Made by a program: the position numbers and the translations under genes
The notes under the pieces: generated by a model
Databases searched by the model: none
Seen by the model: the letters and a program-made list of their open reading frames with translations, nothing else
Told to the model about the DNA's origin: nothing
Shown here: positions 8,810 to 17,840 of the stretch, piece by piece
Layout: each line of letters starts with the position of its first letter
Position numbering within the stretch: the first letter of the stretch is position 1
Source: Pseudomonas resinovorans NBRC 106553
GTDB taxonomy: Bacteria; Pseudomonadota; Gammaproteobacteria; Pseudomonadales; Pseudomonadaceae
Assembly: GCF_000412695.1 (NCBI RefSeq)
Contig: NC_021499.1
Coordinates: 6,221,864-6,285,863 of the forward strand
Direction: 5' to 3'
Length of the DNA: 64,000 nt

Positions 8810-11695
8810 TCAGCGCCAGGACGCGGTGGCCTGCTCCTCGAGCAGCCGGGCGAACTGCGGCGCCGGCACCGGCGGGCTGATCAGGTAGCCCTGGATCTCG
8901 TCGCAATGCTGGCTGCGCAGGAAGCTCAGCTGTTCCTGGGTCTCCACGCCTTCGGCCACCACCATCAGTTCCAGGCTGTGGACCATGGCGATGATCGCGC
9001 GGGTGATGGCGGCGTCCTCGCTGCCGGCGGAGAGGTCGCGGATGAAGGTCTGGTCGATCTTCACGTAATCCACCGGGAAGCGCTTGAGGTAGCTCAGCGA
9101 CGAGTAGCCGGTGCCGAAGTCGTCGATGGCCAGCTTGACCCCCAGCTTGCGCAGCTGGTGGAAGGTGGCGATGACGTTCTCGACGTTTTCCAGCAGGTGG
9201 CTCTCGGTCAGCTCCAGTTCCAGCAGGTGCGCCGCCAGGCCGGTTTCCGCCAGCACCTCGCGCACCAGGCTGACCAGGTTGCCCTGGCGCAGCTGATGCA
9301 TCGACAGGTTCACCGAGACACGGATATCCGCCAGGCCCTGACGCTGCCACTCGCGGGCCTGCTGGCAGGCCTGGCGCAGGACGAACTCGCCGATGGGGGC
9401 GATCAACCCGGTTTCCTCGGCCAGGCCGATGAAGTCCCCCGGCGGCACCAGCCCCTGTTGCGGATGGCGCCAGCGCACCAGCGCCTCGGCGGCATTCAGG
9501 CTGTTGTCGGCCAGGCACAGCTTGGGCTGGTAGAAGACCTCCAACTGGCCTTCCGCGATCGCCTTGCGCAGCTGGTTCTCCAGTTGCAGGCGCTCCAGGG
9601 TGCAGGCCTGGAGGTTGTCGGTGAAGAACTGGAAGCTGTTGCCGCCCAGGTGCTTGGCGTGCTGCATGGCCATGTTGGCCTGGCTGATCAGCGCGGAGAT
9701 GTCGCGGGCGTTGTCGGGCAGCAGGCTGATGCCCAGGGAGCCGCTGATCACCAGCTCGTGGCCGCCCACGGTCATCGGCATGCGCAGTTTGCCGAGCAGG
9801 CGGCTGGCCTGGCGCGCCAGGCTGGCGACGCTGCCATAGGCGTCGAGGATCACCGCGAACTCGTCGCCGGACAGCCGCGCGATGGTATCGGCCTCGGGCA
9901 CCGCCTGGGTCAGGCGGCGGCTGACCTGGCGCAGCAACTGGTCGGCCACTTCATGGCCGAGACTGTCGTTGAGCACCTTGAAGCGGTCGAGGTCGATGTG
10001 CAGCAGGGCCAGGCTACGGCCGCTCTGGCGCGCGCGCTGGCTGGCCTCGTGCAGGCGGTCCTTGAACAGGGTGCGGTTGGCCAGGCCGGTGAGCTCGTCG
10101 TAGTTGGACAGGTAGCGCAGGCGTTCCTCGGCTTCGCGGCGAGCGGTGAGGTCGGCGAAGAAGCCGACCACATGGCTGACGCAGCCCCGCGAGTCGCGCA
10201 CCACGTTGAGCTGCAACCACTGGGGGTAGAGCTCGCCATTCTTGCGGGTATCCATCAGCTCGCCGCTCCAGCTGCCGCTCTGCTCCAGATCCTGGCGGAT
10301 CAGGTGGTAGCGGCGACGGGTCTCGCGGGTTCCCAGCAGGGTGGCGACGCTATGACCGATCACCTCTTCCTGGCGGTAGCCGGTGACCTGGCTGAAGGCC
10401 GCGTTGGCCTGGATCACCCGGTACTCCGGGTCGAGGATGATGATCCCTTCGCTGGCCGCCTCGAACACGGTGGCCGCCAGGCGCTGTTCCTCGTCCTGGG
10501 CCTTGCGCGCGGTGATATCGCGACGGGTGCCGAGCATGCGCAGCACCTTGCCGTGCTCGTCCCGCTCCACCACGCGGCCACGGTCTTCCACCCAGACCCA
10601 GTGGCCGTCGGCGTGACGCACCCGGTAATCGATGGAATAGCCGTCGGTGCGGCCCTTCAGGTGCTCCACGAGGGCCCGGCGCAGCAGCGGCAGGTCCTCC
10701 GGGTGCAGGCGCGGCTTGAGGTCGCTGAGCACGCGGGTGATGTCGTCGCCCTCGATGCCGAAGATCGCCTTGAGCTGCGAATGGTGGACCTCGTCGGTTT
10801 CCAGGTTCCAGTCCCACAGCCCCAGTTCGCTGGCCTCAAGGGCCAGCCCCAGGCGCGCCTCGCTCTTGGACAGGGCGTGGCTGGCATCGGCCAGCTCCAG
10901 GGTGCGCTGGGCCACGCGCATTTCCAGCTCGCCATGGGCGCGGCGCAGGTCGCGCTCGGCGCGACGGCGTTGTTCCACTTCGCGGCCCAGTTCTTCGTTG
11001 AGTCCCTCGGCATGGGCCTTGGCCAGTTCCAGGTTGCCGATCAGCGCCAGGTTCTGGAAGCGCTGCAGCAGGCTGCGCTGCACCAGCCGGTTGACCTGCC
11101 AGGCCACCACCAGCAGCGAGACGGTGAGTATCACCCCGAGCACGCCCCAACCCCTGAGCAACGACGTATCCGCCAGCAGCAGGTAGCTGGTGGCGGGAAG
11201 CAGGCAGGGCATGGCGAAGGTGAGGAAGGCCGGTAGGCTGACCGCGTAGGCGACGCTGGCGGAGAGGATGGCGGCGGCGATCAGGCCGTAGACCAGCGCC
11301 TGTTGCAGGAAGGCGTCCGGCGGCACCAGGGCCACGGCGGCGAACGCCAGGGTCAGGCCGGAGGCGCCGGCGCCGAGGAGAAAGGCGCGGCGCCAGCGCG
11401 GGTTGGCCTGCTGCGAGGGCGCCACGTTCTTGAAGGCGGCGACCTGGATCAGGCGCAGGATGGCCAGCAGCACCAGCCAGACCAGCCAGCCGCCGAGCAG
11501 CAGGCTGTTGCCCGGCCCCCAGAGCAGATAGGCGCACGCCAGGCCATTGAGCAGCATGAACAGGGTCGGGACCTGGGATCCCTGATAAAGCAGGCGAGTT
11601 CGTTCGGCGGCAATATCGGTCGCGAACTGCTGGCGAATCTCGCGGCTGTCGACCAGCGGCGAAGCCTGGTCGGCGGGCATGGAATTGGCGGTCAT
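8810..11695 (-). CDS. Membrane-bound PAS-GGDEF-EAL protein, probable c-di-GMP phosphodiesterase
   Basis: A 961-residue protein. The N-terminal membrane region has about six hydrophobic segments (residues 40-215). A coiled-coil linker, two PAS/PAC modules (about 285-400 and 405-525), a GGDEF domain (about 535-695) and an EAL domain (about 710-955) follow. The GGDEF signature is degenerate (RLSGDEF), and the inhibitory RxxD site is replaced by PEAD, so cyclase activity is doubtful. The EAL side looks intact ([32 protein letters not shown]). It most resembles the PA5442 type. The signal sensed is unknown. Confidence 0.9.
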   Translation of the reverse strand: MTANSMPADQASPLVDSREIRQQFATDIAAERTRLLYQGSQVPTLFMLLNGLACAYLLWGPGNSLLLGGWLVWLVLLAILRLIQVAAFKNVAPSQQANPRWRRAFLLGAGASGLTLAFAAVALVPPDAFLQQALVYGLIAAAILSASVAYAVSLPAFLTFAMPCLLPATSYLLLADTSLLRGWGVLGVILTVSLLVVAWQVNRLVQRSLLQRFQNLALIGNLELAKAHAEGLNEELGREVEQRRRAERDLRRAHGELEMRVAQRTLELADASHALSKSEARLGLALEASELGLWDWNLETDEVHHSQLKAIFGIEGDDITRVLSDLKPRLHPEDLPLLRRALVEHLKGRTDGYSIDYRVRHADGHWVWVEDRGRVVERDEHGKVLRMLGTRRDITARKAQDEEQRLAATVFEAASEGIIILDPEYRVIQANAAFSQVTGYRQEEVIGHSVATLLGTRETRRRYHLIRQDLEQSGSWSGELMDTRKNGELYPQWLQLNVVRDSRGCVSHVVGFFADLTARREAEERLRYLSNYDELTGLANRTLFKDRLHEASQRARQSGRSLALLHIDLDRFKVLNDSLGHEVADQLLRQVSRRLTQAVPEADTIARLSGDEFAVILDAYGSVASLARQASRLLGKLRMPMTVGGHELVISGSLGISLLPDNARDISALISQANMAMQHAKHLGGNSFQFFTDNLQACTLERLQLENQLRKAIAEGQLEVFYQPKLCLADNSLNAAEALVRWRHPQQGLVPPGDFIGLAEETGLIAPIGEFVLRQACQQAREWQRQGLADIRVSVNLSMHQLRQGNLVSLVREVLAETGLAAHLLELELTESHLLENVENVIATFHQLRKLGVKLAIDDFGTGYSSLSYLKRFPVDYVKIDQTFIRDLSAGSEDAAITRAIIAMVHSLELMVVAEGVETQEQLSFLRSQHCDEIQGYLISPPVPAPQFARLLEEQATASWR

Positions 11696-11896
11696 AGGCG
11701 CTTTTTTGTAGTGGTCTGCCTAAGCGAGCCCGGAGCTTACCCGAGCGGGGAGAAGCTGCAATAGCTTTATGCGCGAGGCGGCCAATGGTCGCAGCCGCAA
11801 CTTTGGCGGGGTCTCTGGTCCGGGCTTCGGCGACCGTCCGGCTGACCATCCGGTCATCGGTTTGCCCTCCCCCGGCCACCCCAATAGAATGCCGCG

Positions 11897-14077
11897 ATGC
11901 ATGACGATCTCTCCCTCCTCCTGAACTCCCTCAACGATGCTCAACGCCAGGCCGTAGCGGCCCCGTTGGGGCGTCAACTGGTGCTTGCCGGCGCCGGTTC
12001 CGGCAAAACCCGCGTGCTGGTGCACCGCATCGCCTGGTTGATCCAGGTGGAGCAGGCCTCGCCCCACTCGATCCTGTCGGTGACCTTCACCAACAAGGCC
12101 GCCGCCGAGATGCGCCAGCGCATCGAGCAGCTGCTGGGGATCAACCCGGCGGGCATGTGGGTCGGCACCTTCCACGGGCTGGCGCACCGCCTGTTGCGCG
12201 CCCATTGGCAGGAAGCCGGCCTGGCGGAGAACTTCCAGATCCTCGACAGCGACGACCAGCAACGCCTGGTCAAGCGGGTGATCCGTGACCTCGGCCTCGA
12301 CGAGCAACGCTGGCCGGCACGCCAGGCCCAGTGGTTCATCAACGGACAGAAGGACGAGGGCATTCGCCCGCAGCACATCCAGGCCGGCGGCGACCTGTTC
12401 CTCGGCACCATGCTGAAGATCTACGAAGCCTACGAGGCCGCCTGCGCGCGCACCGGGGTGATCGACTTCTCCGAACTGCTGCTGCGCGCCCTCGACCTCT
12501 GGCGCGACCGCCCGAGCCTGCTGGAGCACTACCAGCGGCGCTTCCGCCATGTGCTGGTGGACGAGTTCCAGGACACCAACGCCGTGCAGTACGCCTGGTT
12601 GCGCCTGCTCGCCAAGGGCGGCCAGAGCCTGATGGTGGTGGGTGACGACGACCAGTCGATCTACGGCTGGCGCGGCGCGCGGATCGAGAACATCCAGCAG
12701 TTCTCCAGCGATTTCCCCGATTCAGAGGTAATTCGCCTGGAGCAGAACTACCGCTCCACCGCGAGCATCCTGAAAGCCGCCAACGCCCTGATCGCCAACA
12801 ACAACGGGCGCCTGGGCAAGGAGCTCTGGACCGACGGCGAGGACGGCGAGCCCATTGGCCTCTATGCCGCCTACAACGAGCACGACGAAGCGCGCTATGT
12901 GGTGGAAAGCATCGAAAGCGCGCTGAAAGACGGCATGACCCGCAGCGAAATGGCCATCCTCTACCGCTCCAACGCCCAGTCGCGGGTGCTGGAAGAAGCC
13001 CTGCTGCGGGAGAAGATCCCCTACCGCATCTATGGCGGCCAGCGCTTCTTCGAGCGCGCCGAAATCAAGAACGCCATGGCCTACATGCGCCTGCTCGACG
13101 GCCGTGGCAACGACGCCGCCCTGGAGCGGGTGATCAACGTGCCGCCGCGCGGCATCGGCGAGAAAACCGTGGAGAGCATCCGCGAGTTCGCCCGCGTCAA
13201 TGAAGTCTCCATGTGGGAGGCGATCCGCCTGATGATCGCCAACAAGGCCCTGCCCGGCCGCGCCTCGGGCGCCCTGTCGGCCTTCATGGAACTGATCGAG
13301 AACCTCACCGCCAAGGCACTGGACATGCCCCTGCACCTGATGACCCAGACGGTCATCGAGCAGAGCGGCCTGGTGGCCTACCACAAGGACGAGAAGGGCG
13401 AGAAAGGCCAGGCCCGGGTGGAAAACCTGGAAGAACTGGTCAGCGCCGCCCGCGCCTTCGAGAACAACGAGGAAGAGGAAGACCTCACGCCATTGCAGGC
13501 CTTCCTCAGCCACGCCTCCCTGGAGGCCGGCGAGACCCAGGCGGACGCCTTCGAGGACAGCGTGCAGCTGATGACCCTGCACAGTGCCAAGGGCCTGGAA
13601 TTCCCCCTGGTGTTCCTGGTGGGCATGGAAGAAGGCCTGTTCCCGCACAAGATGAGTCTGGAAGAACCCGGCCGCCTGGAAGAGGAACGCCGCCTGGCCT
13701 ACGTGGGCGTGACCCGCGCCATGCAGCGCCTGGTGATGACCTACGCCGAGACCCGCCGCCTGTACGGCAGCGAGACCTACAACAAGGTCTCGCGCTTCGT
13801 CCGCGAAGTGCCGTCGCCGCTGATCCGCGAAGTGCGGCTGAACAACAGCATCAGCCGTCCCATGGGTGGCGGCAGCCGCCACGGCTCCATCTTCGATGGC
13901 GCTGCGGTACCGGAAACCCCCTTCTCCCTGGGCCAGCGGGTCCAGCACGCGCTGTTCGGCGAGGGCACCATCCTCAACTTCGAAGGCGCCGGCGCCCAGG
14001 CACGGGTGCAGGTGAAATTCGAGAGCGAGGGCAGCAAGTGGCTGATGCTGGCCTACGCCAAGCTGCAGCCGCTGTAA
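11897..14077 (+). CDS. uvrD: DNA helicase II (UvrD)
   Basis: A 726-residue superfamily 1A 3'-5' helicase for nucleotide-excision and mismatch repair. Motif I GAGSGKTRVLVHRIAWL (about 32-48), DEFQDTN (motif II), GDDDQSIYGWRGA (motif III), QNYRS (motif IV) and the VGVTRAMQRL motif VI region are all present. The C-terminal Tudor-like tail (FGEGTILNFEGAGAQARVQV) is also seen. The length matches the family. No LexA box (CTGT-N8-ACAG) is evident in the 200-bp upstream gap. Confidence 0.97.
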   Translation: MHDDLSLLLNSLNDAQRQAVAAPLGRQLVLAGAGSGKTRVLVHRIAWLIQVEQASPHSILSVTFTNKAAAEMRQRIEQLLGINPAGMWVGTFHGLAHRLLRAHWQEAGLAENFQILDSDDQQRLVKRVIRDLGLDEQRWPARQAQWFINGQKDEGIRPQHIQAGGDLFLGTMLKIYEAYEAACARTGVIDFSELLLRALDLWRDRPSLLEHYQRRFRHVLVDEFQDTNAVQYAWLRLLAKGGQSLMVVGDDDQSIYGWRGARIENIQQFSSDFPDSEVIRLEQNYRSTASILKAANALIANNNGRLGKELWTDGEDGEPIGLYAAYNEHDEARYVVESIESALKDGMTRSEMAILYRSNAQSRVLEEALLREKIPYRIYGGQRFFERAEIKNAMAYMRLLDGRGNDAALERVINVPPRGIGEKTVESIREFARVNEVSMWEAIRLMIANKALPGRASGALSAFMELIENLTAKALDMPLHLMTQTVIEQSGLVAYHKDEKGEKGQARVENLEELVSAARAFENNEEEEDLTPLQAFLSHASLEAGETQADAFEDSVQLMTLHSAKGLEFPLVFLVGMEEGLFPHKMSLEEPGRLEEERRLAYVGVTRAMQRLVMTYAETRRLYGSETYNKVSRFVREVPSPLIREVRLNNSISRPMGGGSRHGSIFDGAAVPETPFSLGQRVQHALFGEGTILNFEGAGAQARVQVKFESEGSKWLMLAYAKLQPL

Positions 14078-14108
14078 GCGACCCTCGATCCGTGTAGGAG
14101 CGCGCTCG

Positions 14109-14192
14109 TAGGTTGGGCTGAGCTACGCGAAGCCCAACGATCCGGGCCCAGCATCCTCACGTTGGGCTTCGCTTCGCTCTGCACCAACCTAC
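14109..14192. repeat. Intergenic inverted repeat (GTAGGTTGG...CCAACCTAC)
   Basis: An 84-bp element with ends GTAGGTTGG and CCAACCTAC and internal inverted blocks (GAAGCCCAACG / GTTGGGCTTCG) after uvrD. It belongs to the same broad type of hairpin repeat as the one at 22160-22212. It is probably a non-coding repeat and may act as the uvrD 3' hairpin. Confidence 0.6.
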
Positions 14193-14282
14193 AGGTATCG
14201 CTGCGCTCAACCCATCCTCCGCCCGTCCGGTCCCGTCGCCATCATCGCGCGCTTGGTCATACTCAGTGGCGGAGGTACGTCC

Positions 14283-14858
14283 ATGCCCCGCTCCCCCAGC
14301 GCCCAACAGATACTCGATTGCGCCCTCAACCTCGCCGACACCTGCGGCTGGGAACGCCTGCACCTGTTCGAGGTGGCCAGGGAGCTCGAGGTCGGCCTCG
14401 ACGCCATCGCCAAGCATTACCAACAGAAGGACGACCTGGTGGAAGCCTGGTTCGACCGCGCCGACCTGGCATTGCTGGAGCGCGGCAAGGGCGGCGACCT
14501 GGCCGAGTTGAGCGCCGAGAAGCGCCTGGAAGAACTATTGATGGCCTGGCTCGGCGCCCTCGCGAAGCACCGTGAGGTCACCGGGCAGATGCTGCTCTAC
14601 AAACTGGAGCCGGGGCACGTCCACCTGCAGGTCCAGGGCCTGCTGCGGGTCAGTCGTACCGTGCAGTGGTGGCGCGAGGCGGCGCAGCGGGAAACCCTGC
14701 ACCTGTGCCGCATCGCCGAAGAAAGCCTGCTCACCGGCGCCTACCTGCGGACCTTCGTCCACTGGCTGCGCCACCCCCTGGAAGACGACGCCGACCTGCG
14801 CGCCCTGCTGCGTCGCCAATTGCGTTGTGGTCCCCTGGTGTTCCTACTGCGCAGATGA
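14283..14858 (+). CDS. TetR-family transcriptional regulator
   Basis: A 191-residue TetR-like protein. The N-terminal helix-turn-helix is recognisable in AQQILDCALNLADTCGWERL followed by FEVARELEVGLDAIAKHYQQ, and a helical ligand-binding region follows. ATG 14283 has GGAGG 6 bp upstream. The ligand and targets are unknown: the neighbours are uvrD and the Tim44-like gene, both on the same strand, with no obvious shared pathway. Confidence 0.8.
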   Translation: MPRSPSAQQILDCALNLADTCGWERLHLFEVARELEVGLDAIAKHYQQKDDLVEAWFDRADLALLERGKGGDLAELSAEKRLEELLMAWLGALAKHREVTGQMLLYKLEPGHVHLQVQGLLRVSRTVQWWREAAQRETLHLCRIAEESLLTGAYLRTFVHWLRHPLEDDADLRALLRRQLRCGPLVFLLRR

Positions 14859-14982
14859 ACGGCATGCCCGGAAACGCCCGACCGAGCTGTGCGACAAAAT
14901 CCCGAAACATTCTGCCGCTAGCTATCAGGGGCGCGACTGTGCAGCATGGCGCGCGTAGATCCATAACCAAGAGAAGCCTCTG

Positions 14983-15840
14983 ATGCGCCGATTTCTCAGT
15001 ATTGCCCTGGCCCTTTGCGTCAGCCTGACGCTCAGCCTGGATGTCAACGCCGCCAAGCGTATGGGCGGCGGCAAGTCCTTCGGCTCCGCGCCGACCCACC
15101 AGACCCGCCAGGCAGCACCCGCCCAGCAGGCGCCGAACGCCGCCGCTCCGGGCGTCGCCGGTAAAGCGGCCGCCGCCAGTGGCGCGTCCCGCTGGCTCGG
15201 CCCGCTGGCCGGCATCGCCGCCGGTGGCCTGCTCGCCTCCATGTTCATGGGCGACGGCTTCGACGGCATGCAGATCTTCGATTTCCTGATCATCGGCCTG
15301 ATCGCCTTCCTGATCTTCCGCTTCCTGGCCGCGCGCAAGCGTGCCCAGCAGCAGGGCCGCCCGGCCATGGCCGGCCATGCGCCGTTCCAGCGTGAAATGC
15401 CGCAGATGCCCCAGCAGCAGTCGCCGATCTTCGGCAGCTCCGCCCCGGTGGCCCAGCCGGCCTTCAACGCCCCGAGCTGGTTCAACGAGCAGCGCTTCAT
15501 CGAAGCCGGCCGCGAGCACTTCCTGTCGCTGCAGCAGCACTGGGACGCGGCCGAGATGGACAAGATCGCCGAGTTCGTCACCCCGCAGATGCTCAGCTTC
15601 CTGAAAGAAGAACGCGCCAGCCTGGGCGACGCCTACCAGTCCACCTACATCGACAACCTGCAGGTGCAACTGGACGGCATCGACGAACTGGCCGACAAGA
15701 CCGTCGCCACCCTGACCTTCGTCGGCGTCTCCAAGTCCTCGCGCTTCGACCAGGGCGAGGCGTTCAGCGAGAGCTGGCGCATGGAGCGTGTGAACGGCGA
15801 CAACCAGCCCTGGCTGGTGGCGGGCATCCGTCAGAACTGA
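14983..15840 (+). CDS. Tim44-like domain membrane protein
   Basis: A 285-residue protein with an N-terminal signal peptide (MRRFLSIALALCVSLTLS). A low-complexity Gln/Ala/Pro stretch (about 40-70), a hydrophobic region (IFDFLIIGLIAFLIFRFL, about 92-112) and a C-terminal Tim44-like lipid/protein-binding domain (about 155-285, starting FIEAGREHFLSLQQHWD) follow. The bacterial role of this family is poorly defined; an envelope location is likely. An intrinsic terminator sits 22 bp downstream. Confidence 0.88.
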   Translation: MRRFLSIALALCVSLTLSLDVNAAKRMGGGKSFGSAPTHQTRQAAPAQQAPNAAAPGVAGKAAAASGASRWLGPLAGIAAGGLLASMFMGDGFDGMQIFDFLIIGLIAFLIFRFLAARKRAQQQGRPAMAGHAPFQREMPQMPQQQSPIFGSSAPVAQPAFNAPSWFNEQRFIEAGREHFLSLQQHWDAAEMDKIAEFVTPQMLSFLKEERASLGDAYQSTYIDNLQVQLDGIDELADKTVATLTFVGVSKSSRFDQGEAFSESWRMERVNGDNQPWLVAGIRQN

Positions 15841-15862
15841 TCGAGCGTCTTCGCAACAAAAG

Positions 15863-15888
15863 AACCCCGGGCCTGTCCCGGGGTTTTT
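15863..15888 (+). terminator. Rho-independent terminator of the Tim44-like gene
   Basis: The stem AACCCCGGG / CCCGGGGTT with a 5-nt loop is followed by a T-run (TTTTT). It immediately follows the Tim44-like gene. Its T-run abuts the stop codon of a small ORF on the opposite strand. Confidence 0.9.
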
Positions 15889-15992
15889 CATTGGCGCCGG
15901 CCACCGCCCCGCCGCCAGCGGCGGCGAGCGAGGGATCGACGGAACCAGAACGGCGGCGGCACCGGCGGCAGAACACCCTTGAGCTTCTTCAT
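15888..15992 (-). CDS. Candidate 34-residue Pro/Arg-rich small protein
   Basis: An uninterrupted ATG-to-TGA frame encoding 34 residues. MKKLKGVLPPVPPPFWF is followed by an arginine-rich tail (RRSLARRRWRRGGGRRQ). It is too short for usual gene calls. The strongly basic, proline-then-arginine composition and high-GC codon choice are suggestive. However, no clear ribosome binding site is seen, and it lies between the Tim44-gene terminator and a dispersed repeat. I do not recognise a family; it may be a chance frame. Confidence 0.35.
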   Translation of the reverse strand: MKKLKGVLPPVPPPFWFRRSLARRRWRRGGGRRQ

Positions 15993-15996
15993 GATT

Positions 15997-16100
15997 TAGC
16001 GAGCTAGAGAAGAACAAGGCGCAAATGGCTGAGGGCGCGGAGTTTACGAGTTGTAAATGAGCAGCCCGAAGCCATTTGCAACGCAGTTATTCCGACGCGC
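15997..16100 (-). repeat. Dispersed structured intergenic repeat, copy 2
   Basis: Read on the minus strand it aligns with copy 1 at 4624-4728. The same loop block is present, but the outer stem is GCAAATGGCT / AGCCATTTGC and the middle stem GGGC / GCCC. Both arms have changed together, so pairing is preserved. It lies between a convergent pair (the Tim44 side and the YbaK gene). Confidence 0.75.
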
Positions 16101-16115
16101 AGCAAATCTTGGCCT

Positions 16116-16580
16116 TTAGTGGCAGAGCTCGCAGACTTCGGCATCCGGCACCAGCTTCAGGTAGTCGTCCATGCGCATATGCACCAGGTTCTCGTGGTCG
16201 CCCGCTTCCAGGTAGATGTCCCGCTGCCGGGTCAGTTGCGGGTCCACCAGCATGTTCATGCCGTAGGCGTCGCCCACGGCGGGCACGGCGCCAAGCTCGC
16301 AGTCCTTGAACAGGCGGGCCAGGTCGGCTTCGTGGGTGAGTTGCCAGATCTTCGAGTCCTTGCGCACCTTGCCCATGTCCAGATGGCGGCTGGAAGGAAG
16401 CACCGCCATCAGGAAATGACCGTGGCGGTCGTCGAGGATGACCGACTTGGCCAGGCGCTCGGCGGGTACATTGGCCACCCGCGCCGACTCCAGGCTGGTA
16501 GCCGAATGCGGGTGCGGCACCAGGTCGAAACGCGCATGCGCCCGTTCCAGGCTGCGCTGCAGGGTTGCGGCCATTCGCAT
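16116..16580 (-). CDS. YbaK/EbsC-type aminoacyl-tRNA deacylase domain protein
   Basis: A 154-residue single-domain YbaK/ProX-like protein of the kind that hydrolyses misacylated tRNA in trans. The conserved lysine region is AERLAKSVILDDRHGHFLM, and the later pocket region is CELGAVPAVGDAYGM. ATG 16580 has a strong AGGAGG 7 bp upstream. A perfect TTATCCACA box overlaps the upstream region (16592-16600). The exact tRNA substrate cannot be told from sequence. Confidence 0.85.
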   Translation of the reverse strand: MRMAATLQRSLERAHARFDLVPHPHSATSLESARVANVPAERLAKSVILDDRHGHFLMAVLPSSRHLDMGKVRKDSKIWQLTHEADLARLFKDCELGAVPAVGDAYGMNMLVDPQLTRQRDIYLEAGDHENLVHMRMDDYLKLVPDAEVCELCH

Positions 16581-16711
16581 GATGCACCTCCTGTGGATAA
16601 CCAGGGTGGGGCTGCCTCGGGCAGCGGTTCAGGTGATCAAAGTTTAGTCAGCATGACCCGGCAGGACCGAGCAGTTGGTACTGAAAAGACTGTGCCAAAG
16701 CAGCCTTGGGC

Positions 16712-17164
16712 CTAAGCCCGGCGCATGCCGATGTGGGGGATATCGTCTTCCAGGTACACCTCGGTCACCGAAGTGAAGCCATAGCGCCCGTAATAGCCCT
16801 GCAGGTGCGCCTGGGCCGAGAGGTACACCGGCATGCCCGGCCAGCGCCGCCCGGCCTCCTCCAGGGCGCGCTCCATCAACCCGTGGCCCAGGCCACGACC
16901 GCGCGCCTCGAGGGAGCTGACCACCCGACCGATGACCACGTCACCGTCCTGGGTGGCCGGGTCCAGCAGGCGCAGGTAGGCCAGGAGCTTGCCGTCCTCC
17001 CAGGCCATCAGGTGGCAGGTATCGGCTTCCAGGTCCTGGCCGTCGACGTCCTGGTAGGGGCAGTTCTGCTCCACCACGAACACCTGGCAGCGCAGGGCGA
17101 GGAAGGCGTACAGCTCCTCCTTGTCGAGTTCACGGTGGTGTTTGCAGCTCCAGTCGATGGCCAT
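16712..17164 (-). CDS. GNAT-family N-acetyltransferase (ElaA-like)
   Basis: A 150-residue GNAT enzyme. ElaA hallmarks are LYAFLALRCQVFVVEQNCPYQDVDGQDLEADTCH split over residues 18-52, and the acetyl-CoA site is GRVVSSLEARGRGLGHGLME (about 80-98). The acceptor substrate is unknown. ATG 17164 has AAGGAG upstream. It is divergent from the SMI1/KNR4 gene and is a monocistronic unit. Confidence 0.88.
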   Translation of the reverse strand: MAIDWSCKHHRELDKEELYAFLALRCQVFVVEQNCPYQDVDGQDLEADTCHLMAWEDGKLLAYLRLLDPATQDGDVVIGRVVSSLEARGRGLGHGLMERALEEAGRRWPGMPVYLSAQAHLQGYYGRYGFTSVTEVYLEDDIPHIGMRRA

Positions 17165-17291
17165 GTCGGACTCCTTGGCGAAAAGCATGAGGATAATGGC
17201 TGGCCCGTCCGCGCGGAGTATCACGCCTGCGATTTTCTGTACCGGCGGGCTACTGTATAAAGCGCATCCCAATGCATGAGGGCCTGTCGCC

Positions 17292-17699
17292 ATGGAAGAA
17301 GTCATCGAACAGCTGCGCGAACTCAACGAGCCGGTTCCCGTTCCCCTGGAGCTGCCGGACGAGGAGCTGCTGGTGGAAATCGAGGAGCAGATGCTGATCA
17401 ACCTGCCCTTCGAGCTGCGCGAATTCCTGCTCAAGGTCAGCGACGTGGTCTACGGCCGCCTGGAGCCGGTGACCGCCACCGACCCGCAATCCCATACCTA
17501 CCTGCCGGAAGTCGCCGCCGTCGCCTGGGACCTGGGCGTGCCCCGCGACCTCGTGCCGCTGTGCCAGGACGGTCGCAACTACTACCTGGTGGATGGCGAA
17601 GGCGAAGTCCTGCTGTGGGACGGCGACGAGGGCGAGCTCACCGATGAGAGCTGGGACACCGTCTGGCACTGGGCGCGAGACGTCTGGCTCGCCGACTGA
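17292..17699 (+). CDS. SMI1/KNR4 family protein
   Basis: A 135-residue acidic protein with the SMI1/KNR4 fold signature: LPFELREFLLKVSDVVYG near the middle and YYLVDGEGEVLLWDGD with a WDTVW motif near the end. Members often serve as immunity proteins for polymorphic toxins, but solitary housekeeping-type copies like this are common in Pseudomonas. No toxin gene is adjacent, so an immunity role is not supported here. Confidence 0.82.
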   Translation: MEEVIEQLRELNEPVPVPLELPDEELLVEIEEQMLINLPFELREFLLKVSDVVYGRLEPVTATDPQSHTYLPEVAAVAWDLGVPRDLVPLCQDGRNYYLVDGEGEVLLWDGDEGELTDESWDTVWHWARDVWLAD

Positions 17700-17713
17700 G
17701 CCCCGATCGCTCT

Positions 17714-17820
17714 GCTGCGCGTCGGCGATGCGTTGTCGGAAACAGCCTCGAGATGCTCATTTACAGTCGTAAACTCCGCTCTCTCGGCTGCTTCTTCCTG
17801 GCCTCGCTCCAGCTCGCGAG
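17714..17820 (+). repeat. Dispersed structured intergenic repeat, copy 3 (diverged)
   Basis: This is the most diverged copy. It keeps the loop block (TGCTCATTTAC, GTAAACTCCGC) while the stems are GAAACAGCC / GGCTGCTTC and GAGA / TCTC. The middle stem again differs from both other copies on both arms. It lies between the convergent SMI1/KNR4 and Kef-type genes. Confidence 0.65.
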
Positions 17821-17840
17821 ATTCTCGCCCCGGAGTAGGG

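Noticed and set aside
17292..17699. SMI1/KNR4 protein as an immunity gene of a toxin system
   Set aside because: No toxin-like or secretion gene is adjacent; neighbours are ordinary chromosomal genes.
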